A program made the translations under genes and the position numbers. From Sophora flavescens (Eukaryota; Streptophyta; Magnoliopsida; Fabales; Fabaceae): a DNA stretch of 64,000 nucleotides. Where the stretch lies: positions 240,155,086-240,219,085 of the forward strand of contig CM061064.1 in NCBI GenBank assembly GCA_030762895.1. The letters are read 5' to 3'. Every line of letters begins with the position of its first letter. Positions within the stretch are counted from its first letter, which is position 1. Shown piece by piece: positions 43,444-56,354 of the stretch. Below the pieces are notes generated by a model. That model was not told where the DNA came from. It did no database searches and saw only the letters and a list, made by a program, of their open reading frames with translations.

Positions 43444-45125
43444 TGTCCATGACCTCAAAGACACCTACGAGTAACTCAGATGGAAGAAAGAACCTTACTA
43501 TCGCCGGAAAGGCGAAAATAGTATAAAATGCAATGATAGGTGTAGGGGAACCTAAACTCTATTCTTGGCCGAGTAATCGACAATGCCAAAGTCACATTGG
43601 AGACTACCAAGAGTACTAATGATGATTTGGGGATCGTATGGTTATTTCCGTTAGGATGAATTTATGTAAATTGAGGATGTTTGTTAGTTAGCATTGTGTT
43701 GTGTGCTATGTGCTGGTTGACTTGTTGTTCTTAACATGCTTTATGTTTTGCTCGGTGATAATATGCTTTATTTTATTATTATTTTAATGTACTTAACACG
43801 CTAGGTGTGCTTAACATGTTATACTTGTATTTTATACTTAGTTTGCACATAGGTGATTATAAGTGTTGATAAGGAGATATGCATGTTGGGAAGAGTGTGA
43901 TATGATACGTACGTAGAGGTGCTCAATCTAATAAAATATAATTTATTTTGCGATTGGTCAACGAAGAAGCCTCACAAGTTCTCCTAAAACACTCGAGATT
44001 ATCCCTAAATGTCCTTTACTATTCCATTGAGTAATAACCTCACCTCGTTTTGCTATCTTCATGTCTTATGAACATGGCAACTGATTTTTAGTCTTAGGTT
44101 CCATACTAACATCCATATGTCTTTAATTAACATGTTTCAATAACAACAGAAGTTAATCATTTCATGGCATTAAAGCACTAATACGTTTAATCACGATTTA
44201 CAATCACCGTCATCAACAATATTCATCATACATTAATCAAGCCATGTAAACCACACTGACAAGTATCTCTATTCAGACATTAATAACAATAATCAGTAAT
44301 CATATATTCAATTAAGACATATAGCATACAAAAGGGTCATGGGTTATCCCTCATCTTACGCTACCCCAAAACCTATGTCTTCATACTAATTCCATCTCCC
44401 CATACCTTGTATGAATATTGCAATTCAAAAAGGAAGAGAAGAAAATGTCAACTTGGGTCTCGTCTCACGAACGGTCGATCACTATCTCAAGAACCACAAC
44501 CAAAAAACCTTGATTCATTTCTTAATTACGAAAAATTCAAGAGAATAACAAAAGTAAACAAGGCCACACACAATTACCTTGTTTAAACAATCCCAAACAG
44601 AAATATCACGATGTTGAAAGTCGACACGAATGAGCGGGTATCTGCAATGAAATTCTTTTGGCAAGGGACAACGAAGAACGATGAACAAAAATGATTTCTT
44701 GAGAGTGTTTTAGAGAGAAATCAATGGAAACTCTAAGAGAAAAGTGGGAGGCAGTTTTATGAGGTTAGAAATGTGGGAAATAGGGCTTAGGTCTTTGTTT
44801 AGAGGCTTAACGAATTAGGGTGAAACTAGGTTGAAGCAGAAGCCCCAAAATGCAATGTTGTTAGCGTCGTTAGGTAGGGCGCATGAACGTTAGGCCGGGC
44901 TCAGATTCATTAGGTCGGGTGTAGAAACTTTAGGCCAGGCTGACTTTGTAAAAATCCAAAACGTGAATTTTCTGCTCTATAGCGCCAGGTGAACCTACTT
45001 GCACCGGACGAATTCCATCATACGAGAATTCATTATTAAGACCCTCCCAAAGGTTGAACTACCTCTAACATACCCATATACATAAATATCAAACATATCA
45101 AACACATAACAACATACATATGCCA
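43444..45125. other. Unassigned, probably LTR-derived non-coding DNA
   Basis: No supported gene. 44869-44947 carries about four 20-24 bp units around TTAGG(C/T)(C/A)GGGC, a minisatellite-like patch. The stretch to 45125 looks like LTR sequence by composition (GCGCCAGGTGAACC, repeated ATATCAAACA) but I cannot pair it with anything in the window. It ends where 34 bp of EPRV begins. Confidence 0.4.
44869..44947. repeat. Minisatellite-like patch, ~4 units
   Basis: Repeats of TTAGGTAGGGC, TTAGGCCGGGCT, TTAGGTCGGGT, TTAGGCCAGGCT at 20-24 bp spacing. Confidence 0.6.
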
Positions 45126-45159
45126 AATAAGTCGAAAGAATTAACTCCAGATTCTTTTG
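45126..45159 (+). pseudogene. EPRV fragment left of the solo LTR
   Basis: 34 bp (AATAAGTCGAAAGAATTAAC and on) match, in reverse complement, 22551-22590 of the intact-site copy. They end in TTTTG, the target duplication of the LTR at 45160. This identifies the LTR as an insertion into the EPRV. Confidence 0.8.
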
Positions 45160-48100
45160 TGTAACACCCCGATTTCTGTTGTTTCTGCTGTTTTCTGTAT
45201 CGATAAACAAACATCTGTTTATATTTTTATCTGAAACTTAGAAAATTATTTTGGGAAAACCAAAGTCATATTCATATCATACTTATTTTTATAAGTATAC
45301 GGTGAAATTTTTGGTTGAAACTTCAGACGGAACCCGGTCTGCGTTTTCACCGACAGTAAGATTTTACAGATCAGAAAACCTAATTTCGACCCGTGAACGA
45401 AATTGATAGTGTTTATATATCATTTCCAACAATATAGCTCATTTTTTTAATTTTTCAAAATAAATATGTTATTTTACTCGATTCGGGCGTAAAACCTAAA
45501 TCGGGAGACTAACGGAGTCGGAAACGGAACTACGGAGACTGAACTAGACACCGGGCCACATGTCACATAGTTGTGGTGAGTAGGGTGAGTCACCACTTAT
45601 GACTAACCTTTGTCATGATTAATTTGCAAAATATCTTAGATATTTGTTACGTAAAAAGACTAAAATGCCCCTAAGTGTATTTAGAAACCCTAAACTACCC
45701 TTATGACTCACTAATACTTGCCCCTTCACTCTCTTCTACTCGCGGCAGCCCCTCCCCCCTCACACACTCTCTCATTTCTTCAACTTCAACCAAGAACAAC
45801 AAAGAAAACCATAGTTTCTTAAGTGATTCTTTGCAAGTTTGGATCAATTTCTTCTTCTTTTCTCAATCTTCAAGAGGTAACCATTCTTCTTTCATGATCA
45901 TTCTTGTCTTAGAACCATTTATTTTTCCATGATCAACAAGTTTAAGTTCTTAGATCTAGAACTTTGGAAACTCCTAGGAAATCATAGAAAAATCCTTTTC
46001 ATATGATTCCAATTGCTATGAACTAGTTATGATCCCTAGTATCTTCATTCATTAGCATGTGTAAAAATAAAATTTCCTTCCCATTTTTCTCTAAGAGGCC
46101 GAAACCTCACTTGTGAGGATGGAGGAGGTTTTGTTTCAATTTCAACCCATGATCATTAATTCTGTCATCTCTAATGCTTAAGAATCACTAATCTAAGAGC
46201 ATGTGAATTTTAGAAATTTCTAGCCATTTTTAGTAGTCATGGTTGAATCCTAACCATGAAATGGGTTAGATGAATTTTCTTCATTTTCAAGTTATGGCAA
46301 TTTTCTCTAACTCTACACTACCATAAGGTTATAGATCTAAGAGTATGTGGAATTTTGAAACCTCGAACCTATTTTCTTAGCTTGTGCCGAAACCATACCC
46401 ATAGGAAATAATAGATTTTTTTCAATGTTTAATTAGTTATGTGTTGTTTTGTGAAGGATTGTGTTAGTAGTTGTTGTTCGGAGTTTGTGGAGGAAACCAG
46501 ACTTGAAAACCGAGACTTCGTTGAATCAGAACTTGAATCTTCAAAGGTAAGGGGAGTTTGTCTGATGAGCTTCGATAACTATGTGTATAAATTGTTTGGT
46601 GTGTCTGTAATTAATGGTTGTAGTTTGTGGTGTTTGCTTTAAAATTATTGTGTAATATTCTGTGATGCATGATTTATCTGTGAAAGCGTGCTATAAATTG
46701 CGATGTGTGAATTTATTGTTGGTTGTGAAAGCATGTGATAAATTGTGTGGTATGAAATTTTCTGTTGATTTTTATGATCGGCTGGAAGCCTGACACCGAT
46801 CAGTGCTTATTGAATATTTAGGATAAAAATGTTAAGAAAATTTAAGGGAAATATTATGTTTTTGAAAAATGGTGGATTTAATTTTTAAGTTAAAAATAAT
46901 AATATTTAATGAGTTTTAACAAAAGCATAAGTTAATGAGCAACCGCGCGTACGTAACCGTGAAAAAAATTCACTTTCGCACTTGTTTCGAAAATGTCGGG
47001 AAAAATGGAAATAAAATCTTAATTTTAAGAAAATGTATTTTTTTTAAAAAAGTATTTTAAGATTGATAATAAATAAATTTATCTGCCAAAAATATTTTTC
47101 AAAGTGTTAATGGATTTTTAGAAAAATGAAAATAAAGGATTTGAGGAAAAATGATTTTCGATACATTTTAAAACGAATTTCATCAGAAAAGGATTTTCGA
47201 AAAATAATTTAAGAATAGCGGAAATTTCTGACAAACTTGATAAGTTTTCGTAGTTTTTATTTTTGCTTTTTGTGTTTCACTGAACGAAATTTCTTTGGGG
47301 AAAAATCAAGGAAAGGATAAGGACCTAGATTGTCGAGATGTCGGGCTAGTGTTCCTAAAAGGATATTGCACTTGGAAGGAAAAGGAATTGGAATACCTAA
47401 GAAAGGGTAGTGGGGAGCATTAAGCCTCGACAGATGAAAAACAAACGACAAAGAATAGTTACGTTAACAAAGGATTTTACATGCATAGTCTGGCAAACAT
47501 GCCATATTTGGGCAGACATGCCTTGGGTATCGAGCTACAATTTCAAAAAGGGTGAATTGGGTAAATTGGTTAGTTACGGGCCAAAGATAAATTCTAGGGT
47601 CTTTGGGTCTTAGGGACATTCGGGCTTCGAAAATCCAGCGAATACTTGGGGCCTTGCAACCTCGGGTCGTGGAATTCAGTTACCCGGCACGAATGTACTC
47701 AATAGGGAACTATTCCAATATTATTTTAGGTGCTCCATCATGATATTCCCTGAACAATTGGAGCCGGACCTAATTTTAGAGGCCAGTCTCATGAGACAAT
47801 TGTGTTAAGGGTATCGCAGCCTAATCATTGCTCGAAGAAGGGAAGTTAGGAATCTCTGGAGAATAAAGGTCAAGACTCATAGGAATGGATATTGAAGTGT
47901 CATACATTTTTGAAAAATTACGATTGGATGATCGTGTATGAATCCCATTGGTAGGAAATATTCATAATATGTATACATGATGTTTGTTTGAGTGTCGTGC
48001 ATGTAGTTATCATGATGAAACTCAATGATGGTATCTCACCCTTGCTTTATTTATTTTCATGTTGCGTTTCTACTATGCTACTATATATATATTCGAGTAC

Positions 48101-48588
48101 AGATGAGCCAAATGATTCTGATATCGTACACGGGAATACGTTCCCTGCACTTTGACGAGGCTGATGACGGAAACGTGTGGAGGACTAACCTAGATACTTC
48201 TGCAGGCGGGGAGTTCTTGGGAGGATTTCCCAGTAGGTTTTCTTAAGTGTGTCCAGTTGTAGGATTCTGATTTGGGTTTACTTTTGGAAAGTGGTACCGC
48301 TACAATATAGGTTTAGTTTATGTGTGTTTTCCTTATGCTATGACTTAAATAATGATTGTAATATAAAGGGCCATATGTAAAACCTTATTGATGCATATAT
48401 ATGTATTCGGTTGTTTGTTAAGTATAACGTTTTGGATTGTATCGTTTGAGGAAAAGAAAAAGAAAAATCTATCACTAATTTTCAAGAAAGTTAGGAAATA
48501 GAGAAAATTATATTTATTTTCCAAAAGCAACCAGCATAATTATTTTCAGTCTTTTGGTTTCATCATGTAGCGCCAAGGGGGTGTTACA
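45160..48588 (+). mobile_element. Solo long LTR (family 1), second copy of the insertion at 1-2824
   Basis: 3429 bp from TGTAACACCCCG to GGGGGTGTTACA, flanked by perfect TTTTG duplications (45155-45159, 48589-48593). EPRV sequence continues across it, and the uninterrupted version of the site exists at 22548-22561. It has no PBS or interior, so it is a solo LTR. It aligns with 1-2824 from about 45765 onward, giving the full left end of that truncated copy. It is non-coding. Confidence 0.92.
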
Positions 48589-49038
48589 TTTTGCCCCTTC
48601 AGTCTCCCAAATAACCCAAAAGAATCTTCCATCAATCAAACCCACAAATGACCCCACACAAATCCCAAATAAATTTGCCCCTTTGAGTGATGAGATACTT
48701 GCCAAAATAAACTCTCCGAGAGAACCTCTTGCCTTCAAAATATAACTAGCTTTCAAAAAGCATGCTCTCCTAGAGCAAGAATATGGTAACCCCACAACTG
48801 AAAATCCTTGGGATATGTTACATCAACATATTCCAAATGGATTTGACTGGATCCCAACCAGTAGTGCTACACAGAATTTACAATTTTATCAGTACAATCT
48901 AATTGAAAGTCCTCACCTTAAGAATGAAAGTCCTCACCCTTTCAGATTGGGGACAAGGCCCATTCATGCCCAAAAGATTTTCAAGGGTATTTGACCCCCC
49001 CAGTTTACAACTACTGGGATTACCAAAAAGCCTGGGAA
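48589..49038 (+). pseudogene. EPRV last coding region, N-terminal part, inverted (copy 2)
   Basis: Matches 2825-3336: FAPSVSQITQKN and PLSDEILAKINSPREP are readable, then the frame breaks. A block around 3140-3230 of copy 1 is shortened here. It ends at AAAAAGCCTGGGAAG, joined to minus-strand non-coding EPRV. Confidence 0.68.
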
Positions 49039-49419
49039 GACCACTGCTGATCATCTCAAGAATTAGTAAAATAAGTGTAGTAATGAAATAGATGAATCGG
49101 AGTATAAATCCAAATATTGTTATCAAACTATCTGTTTATTTTATGTAGATGAGAGTACAAAAGTACAAAGGATTATCAACTTAAAACTTTTATCAATTGA
49201 CTTACAAAGAAGAGCTTCAATGTAACTTGCTTCAAAGCTTTTACACTACAAGATTACAAAGAAAACTTAATTAGTAAATGAGGTCGAAGGTAAGTCTGAG
49301 TCTTCTACTGAGAGGGAGAGGCTTCTTAAATAGAATGGAGAAGATCCTCTGAATAATGAAGACTTGAAATCATTTGAAATCCGCAAAGCAGGTACTGTTT
49401 TACTTTTGACTTTGCTGGT
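49039..49419 (-). repeat. EPRV terminal non-coding region, copy 3
   Basis: Starts CACTGCTGATCATCTC and matches 3337-3712 closely. No PBS is attached. Confidence 0.68.
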
Positions 49420-49973
49420 TTAATTACTATAACCATGTGAGCTTGTCGGCCAACAAATCAGGTTCGGCACAACACGACAATCGACTTTTCCTTTTGCTTT
49501 TATTGAGAGCTGGTGACTGAATGTAATCTTGTTGGCCATCTTTAATCTGTGGGAGATGTGACAAGACCATAGTGACTTTATCGAATTATTGATCAAAAAA
49601 TCCAACATCTGGATCTGCGTTTTCCAGATATGGATTGTAATTAGACCCAATAGAAGATGAATTGTCGTCTTCTTCATCTGAACCAATTGATGAGAGGGCT
49701 TCTTTTAACATCTTTTTATAATCTTGTGGAGTTGTAGCACTGAAGTTAATTGTATATGGGGTTACTACTTGATTTGATGAACTGCAAACTTCTTTTGCTT
49801 TTGGAGGAGGAGTCTTAGAGGGTTCAAAGGCTGGAGGAACCCTTTTTGGGCGAACCTTATTTTTCCAAGAGATGAACTTTGTTTCCACCACATTTTCGTT
49901 AAATTTTCTCCACCATGAAATTGTGTTTACTGACCAAATATATTTGGAAAATGGTTCTGGTAAATGTGAGCGA
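49420..49973 (-). pseudogene. EPRV last coding region, C-terminal part (copy 2), cut by an LTR
   Basis: The open piece 49981-49586 (SHLPEPFSKYIW, SWWRKF, KRVPPAFEPSK, DEEDDNSSS) shifts frame near 49600 relative to copy 1, so it broke independently after duplication. The upstream part was separated by the LTR at 49974; I do not find it in the window. Confidence 0.65.
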
Positions 49974-52133
49974 TGTAACATCCTAAAAATTAAAATATAA
50001 TTATTTTACTAAAAAAAAGGGTAGTATAAGGATTTATTATAATTGTTTTCTTTATAATAAAAATCCAGTGGGTTCCACAATAATGTAAAATTGATTTTAA
50101 AAAAATTAAATAAAAATAAGAACCTACTCTGGACTAAATTATTGCGGCAATAATGATAGGAAACATAAGCATATCAAGGCCCATGCTGTGTTACCCATTA
50201 TAAATAGATAGTTTGAGTGTTTTAAGCTCAATTTCGCATAATATGACTAGATACCTAACTTCAGATGGATATTTTGTAACCAAAGAGAACTTGTTTGAAT
50301 TCCATATCTGCATAAGAAATATAGCCCTGTCTCTTAGATTTCCATAGACACCAAATTCGTCCAAATTGGATTCTTGTAGCTCAAGTTATGACCAAATTCG
50401 TACACACTGTTCATGTTCCAGCACCAGAACCGTTTTTTTAAATTCTATCCATGTTTTTACTATCTAAACGTCAGTTTCAGATCTTGTGGTCTTCATAACA
50501 GTTGTAGACAATTCTTTTATATTTCCAACGATATAAAAGTTATAATTTTTCAATGTCTATAACTCAAGATATGTGCGAAATACAGCACCATATGCAAAGT
50601 AAGAGGTCTTAATGCGTTTTTACACGTTTTGGGCTATTGGGGGCTCCATAAATAGAGTCTTAACACTCTCAGGGTGCGTTTTTGAACCCTAATTACACCT
50701 AGAAACTCATAAATGGCTAAGAAGAGAAGAAATTCAAGGATTAAGAAGAGATAGTTGTGGAAGAGGGAGTCTAGGAAGAGGAAGATGATGATAACTCTTG
50801 GCAAACGTTAGGATTCGCAGTAGGAAACGCTTAGAGATATTTGGAGTTCTTCAAGAGGTGAGTAACAATACTTTTTATGAACCGTTTCCATGGTATATAT
50901 GATTGTTTTGTTGATAAGGGATTACCATGTGGTTTTGGGAGTCTTTAATTGACTTGATGCATATTGTTAATAACCTAAATTCTAAAATTGGGGTTTTGTT
51001 AAAAAGGGAAATTAATTGGTTAATTGATGTTGTAACGTGCTTATTCATGTACGATATGTTGTGATATTCATGATTGTTTGTTATTGGTGGAAGTTTATAT
51101 GTTTAAAATTGAGGGAAATAGTTTGTTACATGCATGAGACATGACATGTTTGAGTTATAACATGTTGTATGATATTTGCCGCAATACCACCTATGATAGG
51201 GGTATCGAAAAGTAATACCACCTTAATGGGGTATCAAAAGTAACATCCCCATATAATTGGGATGTCGAAAAAGAGCAATACCGCCTAAAAAGGGGTATCG
51301 AAAGTAACACCGCCACACGTTGGGGTGTTGAAAAGGGAGAAATACCGCCATGTGCACATGGGAGGTATCGAAATAGAAATGTCCCCGACAGGAGGGTGAC
51401 ATCGAAACATTCCTCATGAGTAAGGGTGGGCAATGGGACGCCATTGTCATGTGACGTGTGAGATTTATGGCATGCTGACAAGAGACCGGTTCAGTTATGA
51501 TGCCTTCGAGCCACTTGGATTAATTTAGAATTTACTTGGTATGTGGAATGTGATGCATTGAGATGAGTTGACCTTATTCTATATGTATTTGACTTCAGGA
51601 AATTTTTGTTGTTATTAAAAGTATTTTTTTATATATTATTTTGGGAAATTAGAGGATACCATGGACAGTTTTTCCGGTTACCGCACCGGCTGAGAACAAC
51701 ACTATTTTCGAAACATTTTGTAAATGTATTGTTGTGCACTGGGATTTTATATCTCATTATGAGTGTTGTTTTCGGAGCCCGAGGACATCACTGTTGAGGA
51801 TCCAGAGATCTGAAGAGTTATCTTTGATTAGCTAGTTGGTTAGTAATGTAGTATGGTTTAGAGTACTATGCGGAAGACGTTCTTTGGTTTACATACTATT
51901 TTTCTCAGATTGTAATTAGACACCCGGTTTTGAGGCTTTTAGTTTTTATTCAAATGATTGGATTTAATGATATTTTTCAATACTTTTTAAATACTATTAT
52001 TTTATTTAATACGTGGTATTTTCATACTTAGTTATTTGAGAAAAATTTTATGACTTGTGTTTTTTTAATTAAATGTTTTGAATAATTTTTATTGAAATTA
52101 ATTTAGGTTACTAATGTAACGAAGGGCGTTACA
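49974..52133 (+). repeat. 5' LTR of a decayed Ty3 element, same family as 35502-42653
   Basis: 2160 bp, TGTAACATCC to GGGCGTTACA, followed after four T by a PBS. Its ends, length and landmarks (GAGTAACAATACTTTT near 50860, GTTACCGCACCGGC near 51677) match the reverse complement of the 35.5-42.6 kb LTRs. At the place where those have the 40-62 bp array it has a different array of seven hairpins (51184-51402). Confidence 0.9.
51184..51402 (+). repeat. Array of seven consecutive stem-loops with covarying stems
   Basis: Units at 51184-51205, 51215-51234, 51243-51265, 51278-51298, 51307-51328, 51342-51368 and 51379-51402. Stem pairs are ATAC/GTAT with CCTAT/ATAGG, ATACC/GGTAT, ACATCCC/GGGATGT, ATACC/GGTAT with CCT/AGG, ACACC/GGTGT with CCA/TGG, ATACC/GGTAT around CCATGTGCACATGG, and ATGTC/GACAT. 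Most units are followed by TCGAAA or a close variant. Stem sequence changes between units while pairing is kept. It lies in the LTR, where it would be part of any transcript crossing it. Confidence 0.85.
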
Positions 52134-52137
52134 TTTT

Positions 52138-52149
52138 TGGTATGAGAGC
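52138..52149 (+). promoter_or_regulatory. PBS of the decayed Ty3 element, mutated
   Basis: TGGTATGAGAGC, one base from the iMet PBS, four bases after the LTR. Confidence 0.85.
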
Positions 52150-53961
52150 AGTTCGATTCTAAATCGGACTGTGGTAGTGGGGTTTTTTCTAAAACAAAAC
52201 TTGGGCGCATAGGATGCTTGTTAGAGTTATAAATACTGCATGTTATTCTTTGGGATATTGGACATGATCAACCTAATATTTTATAGATAGTGAGAAGATT
52301 TATAGGACTAATAGGCGAGGGACGAACATTGCACTTGCAGCAGCTTTGGTTTGTATGATCAGAGCTACGTAAGGGCAGACGGAGACTCTCCATCAACTGT
52401 AGGGGAATGGAGGCCAATCACTGATGGAGTGGTGGCTACCTAGGACCCTTAGCACGTGGGACTTTTCGAATTCAAGAAGAATGATCCGCTATTATTCTGA
52501 GGCAGCTTAGAATCAGAAGGAGACTTGATTTCTTTAACTCGTATAGGGGAAGAAGTTACTATATTGTTTGATTCAGGAGCAGCACTTTCTTTGATATATC
52601 CTGAAGTGTGAAATTTGAGTTGGCTATCTTTCGTTTGTCCTTTGAGTCATGTGTTTCTACTTCTATGGGGATAATCTTATTGCTTCTAGTTCTTGTTTAA
52701 ATCATCTTCCTATGCACCGGGATGTTCCTTATGCCATCGATCTTATTGTCATCTATGTTTGGGTTGGATGCTATTATTGGTAAGGACTGATTGTCGTCGA
52801 GACTTGTTGTCATAAAGCACTCTGATAGAACTTCTTCTTTTTTTGCTTCTTCACAACCAACGTCGATTGATCCTTTGGTGTCGACCCATATTGCATTTGT
52901 TGTTTCCTGTAATAAATGCTTAGTTGAGAGAGCTCAATGATCGATACATACTCTTTTTTTTTGGTAAGGTAGAGATTTATAGTGATGTCGCAGTAATACC
53001 TGGAGTGTGAGAGTAAAAATAAAATTTACTTACCCTTCCTTGGTACGTTTAATTTTGGATTTTTACATGTAGATCAGTCTATTTTAAAAATTTAAAAAAA
53101 TTGGAATTTCGGGTACTTGATTCTTTATATGAGATTTTTGAATGTTGATGATGAATTGATTTTAATAAATTTATTTTCCTTGAATCTATAAGGAACTACT
53201 ACTAATGGTAGTTTTGTATGTGCGTTCATGCTGGTCTTTTCTCGTTTACACTATTCTCATCATCTATACTTATGCCAACACTGTGAAAACCCATTTCCAT
53301 ATCTAATTGAAATGTCCTATTAATTTTTTTAATTCCTCTTGTGCGTGAAGTCCACCTCCATCACGTCGAGGCCAATTTATTGAATTGTAATTATATTTCT
53401 AACTTCCTCTGACTCATGGATTTAATTGTGGCATGAATTCTATTTTTTGTTAGTTTGAATCAAATTATATATATTTAATATTTAAATTAAATTATGGTTC
53501 ACTTTATAAATTTAAAAAATATGTTTGATTTTGTATTAAGTTTTGAATGCTTTTAGTGGGAAAAGATGATGGGAGTATATGGTTATATGTGGGCAATATG
53601 CAATTGAACAAAGTAACTATTATGGATAGGTATCTTTTACCTAGGATAGATGAGCTTAGATCAATGGAGTAGAGTAGTGGTCGATTCTAGTAAAGTAGAT
53701 GCAAGGATAGGGTGAAAGAAGCCTAAGACAACGACAAGTCTGAGAAGTTTCCTAGAATTGGAGAAGTATTATAGGAAGTTATAAACGAGTTCTCTAGACT
53801 AACCTTACCTCTCACCAAGCTAATTAGGAAAGGAAAATCTCTTGTATAGGATACAACTTGAAGTTTTTAATGATCAGTAGAGCCTTAAACAGTTGTTAAG
53901 AGATAGAGACAGGGACATAGACGAAGAGTTAAATATAAGGCAAAGAAAGTGGATGAATTTT
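52150..53961 (+). pseudogene. Decayed Ty3 Gag-protease-RT remnants
   Basis: Fragments only. The Gag start is near 52300-52450, a protease box VTILFDSGAALSLIYP-like at about 52548-52600, and an RT segment LNKVTIMDRYLLPRIDEL at about 53605-53660. Then come RT-thumb remnants (LRSFLELEKYYRKL, near 53730) and the RNase H end (RQRKWMNFL, near 53940), cut by the element at 53967. Large parts, including the RT active site, are deleted or unrecognisable, and about 500 bp near 52950-53560 is AT-rich with no similarity that I can see. It cannot be active. Confidence 0.7.
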
Positions 53962-53966
53962 CTTAG

Positions 53967-56354
53967 TGTCATGACCCGACTTGGGCGTCCCTGACCGCCC
54001 AGAATAGAACTTCATTGTCCCATTCCCAAGGCCTTTCAAGCACGTATAAGTCACATCATAACAAGATATATTGAATATTATAAGTAATTATCAGAGTAAA
54101 ATATTATACCAAAAGTAAGCCAAGGGTGGCCCCGAGTCAACATCAATAGCTTTAAAAAAAACCAAAGCCCAAATGGGCTTACAACTAGAATGAAGTTTAA
54201 AACTCCAAACAATAGAAGATTATTCTCATATTACAATAAACCAAGCCGCAAGAAACTGAAACAGCAACAGTTCCCCGCACTACACAAGTGCATGGGCCCC
54301 CTGAGATGGCTCCACTTGTGGAATACCTAAAGCTAAAACCAAAAAGGGCGGGGGTGAGTCCCAGAACTCAGTGAGGGATAAACAAAACATAATAGCAAAA
54401 TAGTACAATATATATAAGCATCTCCATAAATACCTCATTGAGTTCTTCACATTGTATATAAGCTTACATAGTAAATCTTCACTTGCTATGAAGTCAATTT
54501 ACCATTGGGCAAGATGTTTGTGTATCCCCTTGGAGTTGTTCACTAGAGTCTCCCACTCCGACGGTCGCATTTATATCCGGTAACCGGCAACTGACCTCAG
54601 TCACTACACAACCACCCTCCGAACTCTGGGGTGTTTCACTAGAGACCCCACGCTCCGACGGTCACATTTATATACCGGTCGAATCCGTTGACCGGTCGAA
54701 TACACCAAGTCTTGTCCAATGTCTAAGCATCATACCAAAGCACCAAGTACAATAAATCATACCTTATCATAACGTACGCTCACTGTGCTTCATAATAAAT
54801 CTTGAATAACCATCTCAGCGGTATTCAATGAAGTCCATAACATCCACAATCACAATTACATATAGGCAACATTGTAGTCGTTTCATTCACACACTTTCAT
54901 CACTTTATTGATACTTTCCAAGATGTACATTAATATAATCTAATATAATATATACTCACAACGTAGATAAAAATCCATTGAATAAACGCCCTCACTAAAA
55001 TTCAACCATGGAGGGAATCAACATTCAAAAGGCAACCACATTGAGATACACATCATAGCATAGTCATAAATCCACCAATACATGACTCATGATAATGTCT
55101 CCAGCAAGCCTAGGCCAACTTTAAATGAAAACTAGGAATATTATAGAGGTCCATGAATTCTGACATTTTAACCACAACAATACTTACATGTCTACTTTCA
55201 AATGACACTAGTTTCACATAAAAAGATACTCAACAACTCCATATATAAATTTTGAAGTAAAATCTGTTTGAGTACATCCAAGACATACAATGCTATGTTT
55301 TAAAAATTAAACTGCGACCTCCTCAGATCTCCTAAAATCACGGAACTTAACCACAACATACTACTACACTTCAGTTTTCAAATGCAACAAGTTTCTTCTC
55401 AATCCAAATTTTATTAACCAAGATATGATTTTGAGCGCAGGCTGTCAGGGTACCTTCGGGACAGCCTTACCCCTGTTTTAAAAATACAACTGAGAATAGC
55501 CCAGGTTTCCAAAAATCACGAAATTTATACACTATGTATCTCTAGATGTTAGCTTTCCAACGAGACCAATTTCATATTAATCTGATATCTAAAACTCTAA
55601 TTATAATTTTTTTTTCCGCATGTCTGTCTGAATTTCAGACAAAAACCGAGATCCCCTAAGAAAACACCAAACGTCAAGCTCCAACAATGGAGTTTCCTCA
55701 CCCCCAATTTTTAGGGTTCAACCAAACAGATATGATAACTCACCATTAACATATTAGTCAAAGAATAATGAATGTAAACATTTACAAACGATTTTCATGA
55801 ATGAGATTCACCCAAAACAACCCACAAACATCCCTATTTCAACCATCATCAACCCATTTCATATCCCTCAAAAATACCCACGAAAATTAACCCAAAAAAA
55901 ATCACAATCCCTCACCTGGTTTGATGCATTTGGATACTAAACATACGTTAGAGACGAATTCTCCACACCCAAACAGCAAAAATCACGTTAAGAAGGTGCT
56001 CCTTCACCATTGGATCGACGTGCGTATCCTCCTTTTCTCAAGAGTGACCACAAACACAAATAAGGTTCTTGACGGCTATCAAAACCCTCACACTAAGCTT
56101 ATATACTCACTAAAAAGATGAGTCCCTAACATGTGCTCTTACTTGATGCTGGAGGGCAAAAGGATAAAATCCTTAAATTATTCAAAATGCATAAGTTATT
56201 TAATATTTATAAACTCCTAATATTCTTAATTTAAATTATTTACAACATGACAAACAAATTTAGTGTTTTCCCATAATTATAATATTTTTACCTTACTTAT
56301 AATTAAATAAGCCACTTTCATAATTAAATAAGCCATTTTTTGGTGGGCATTACA
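53967..56354 (-). repeat. 3' LTR of the 6.2 kb non-autonomous element
   Basis: Plus-strand ends are TGTCATGACCCGACTT and GGGCATTACA. It holds two ~110 bp units around TCACTAGAG...CTCCGACGGTC(G/A)CATTTATAT at about 54540-54680 and a near-palindrome CCGGTCGAATCCGTTGACCGG. Confidence 0.92.

Larger units (their letters stand above)
45765..49973. repeat. Segmental duplication, copy 2 (partner 1-4266)
   Basis: Same order and orientation as copy 1, including the LTR insertion point and the EPRV inversion junction at about 49038. The copy is cut on the right by the LTR at 49974, at GTGAG(C/T)GA. Confidence 0.8.

Noticed and set aside
31491..43448. Clean solo LTR with TSD
   Set aside because: The flanks AGACG and TGTCC do not match, so I list it as an LTR with uncertain ends.
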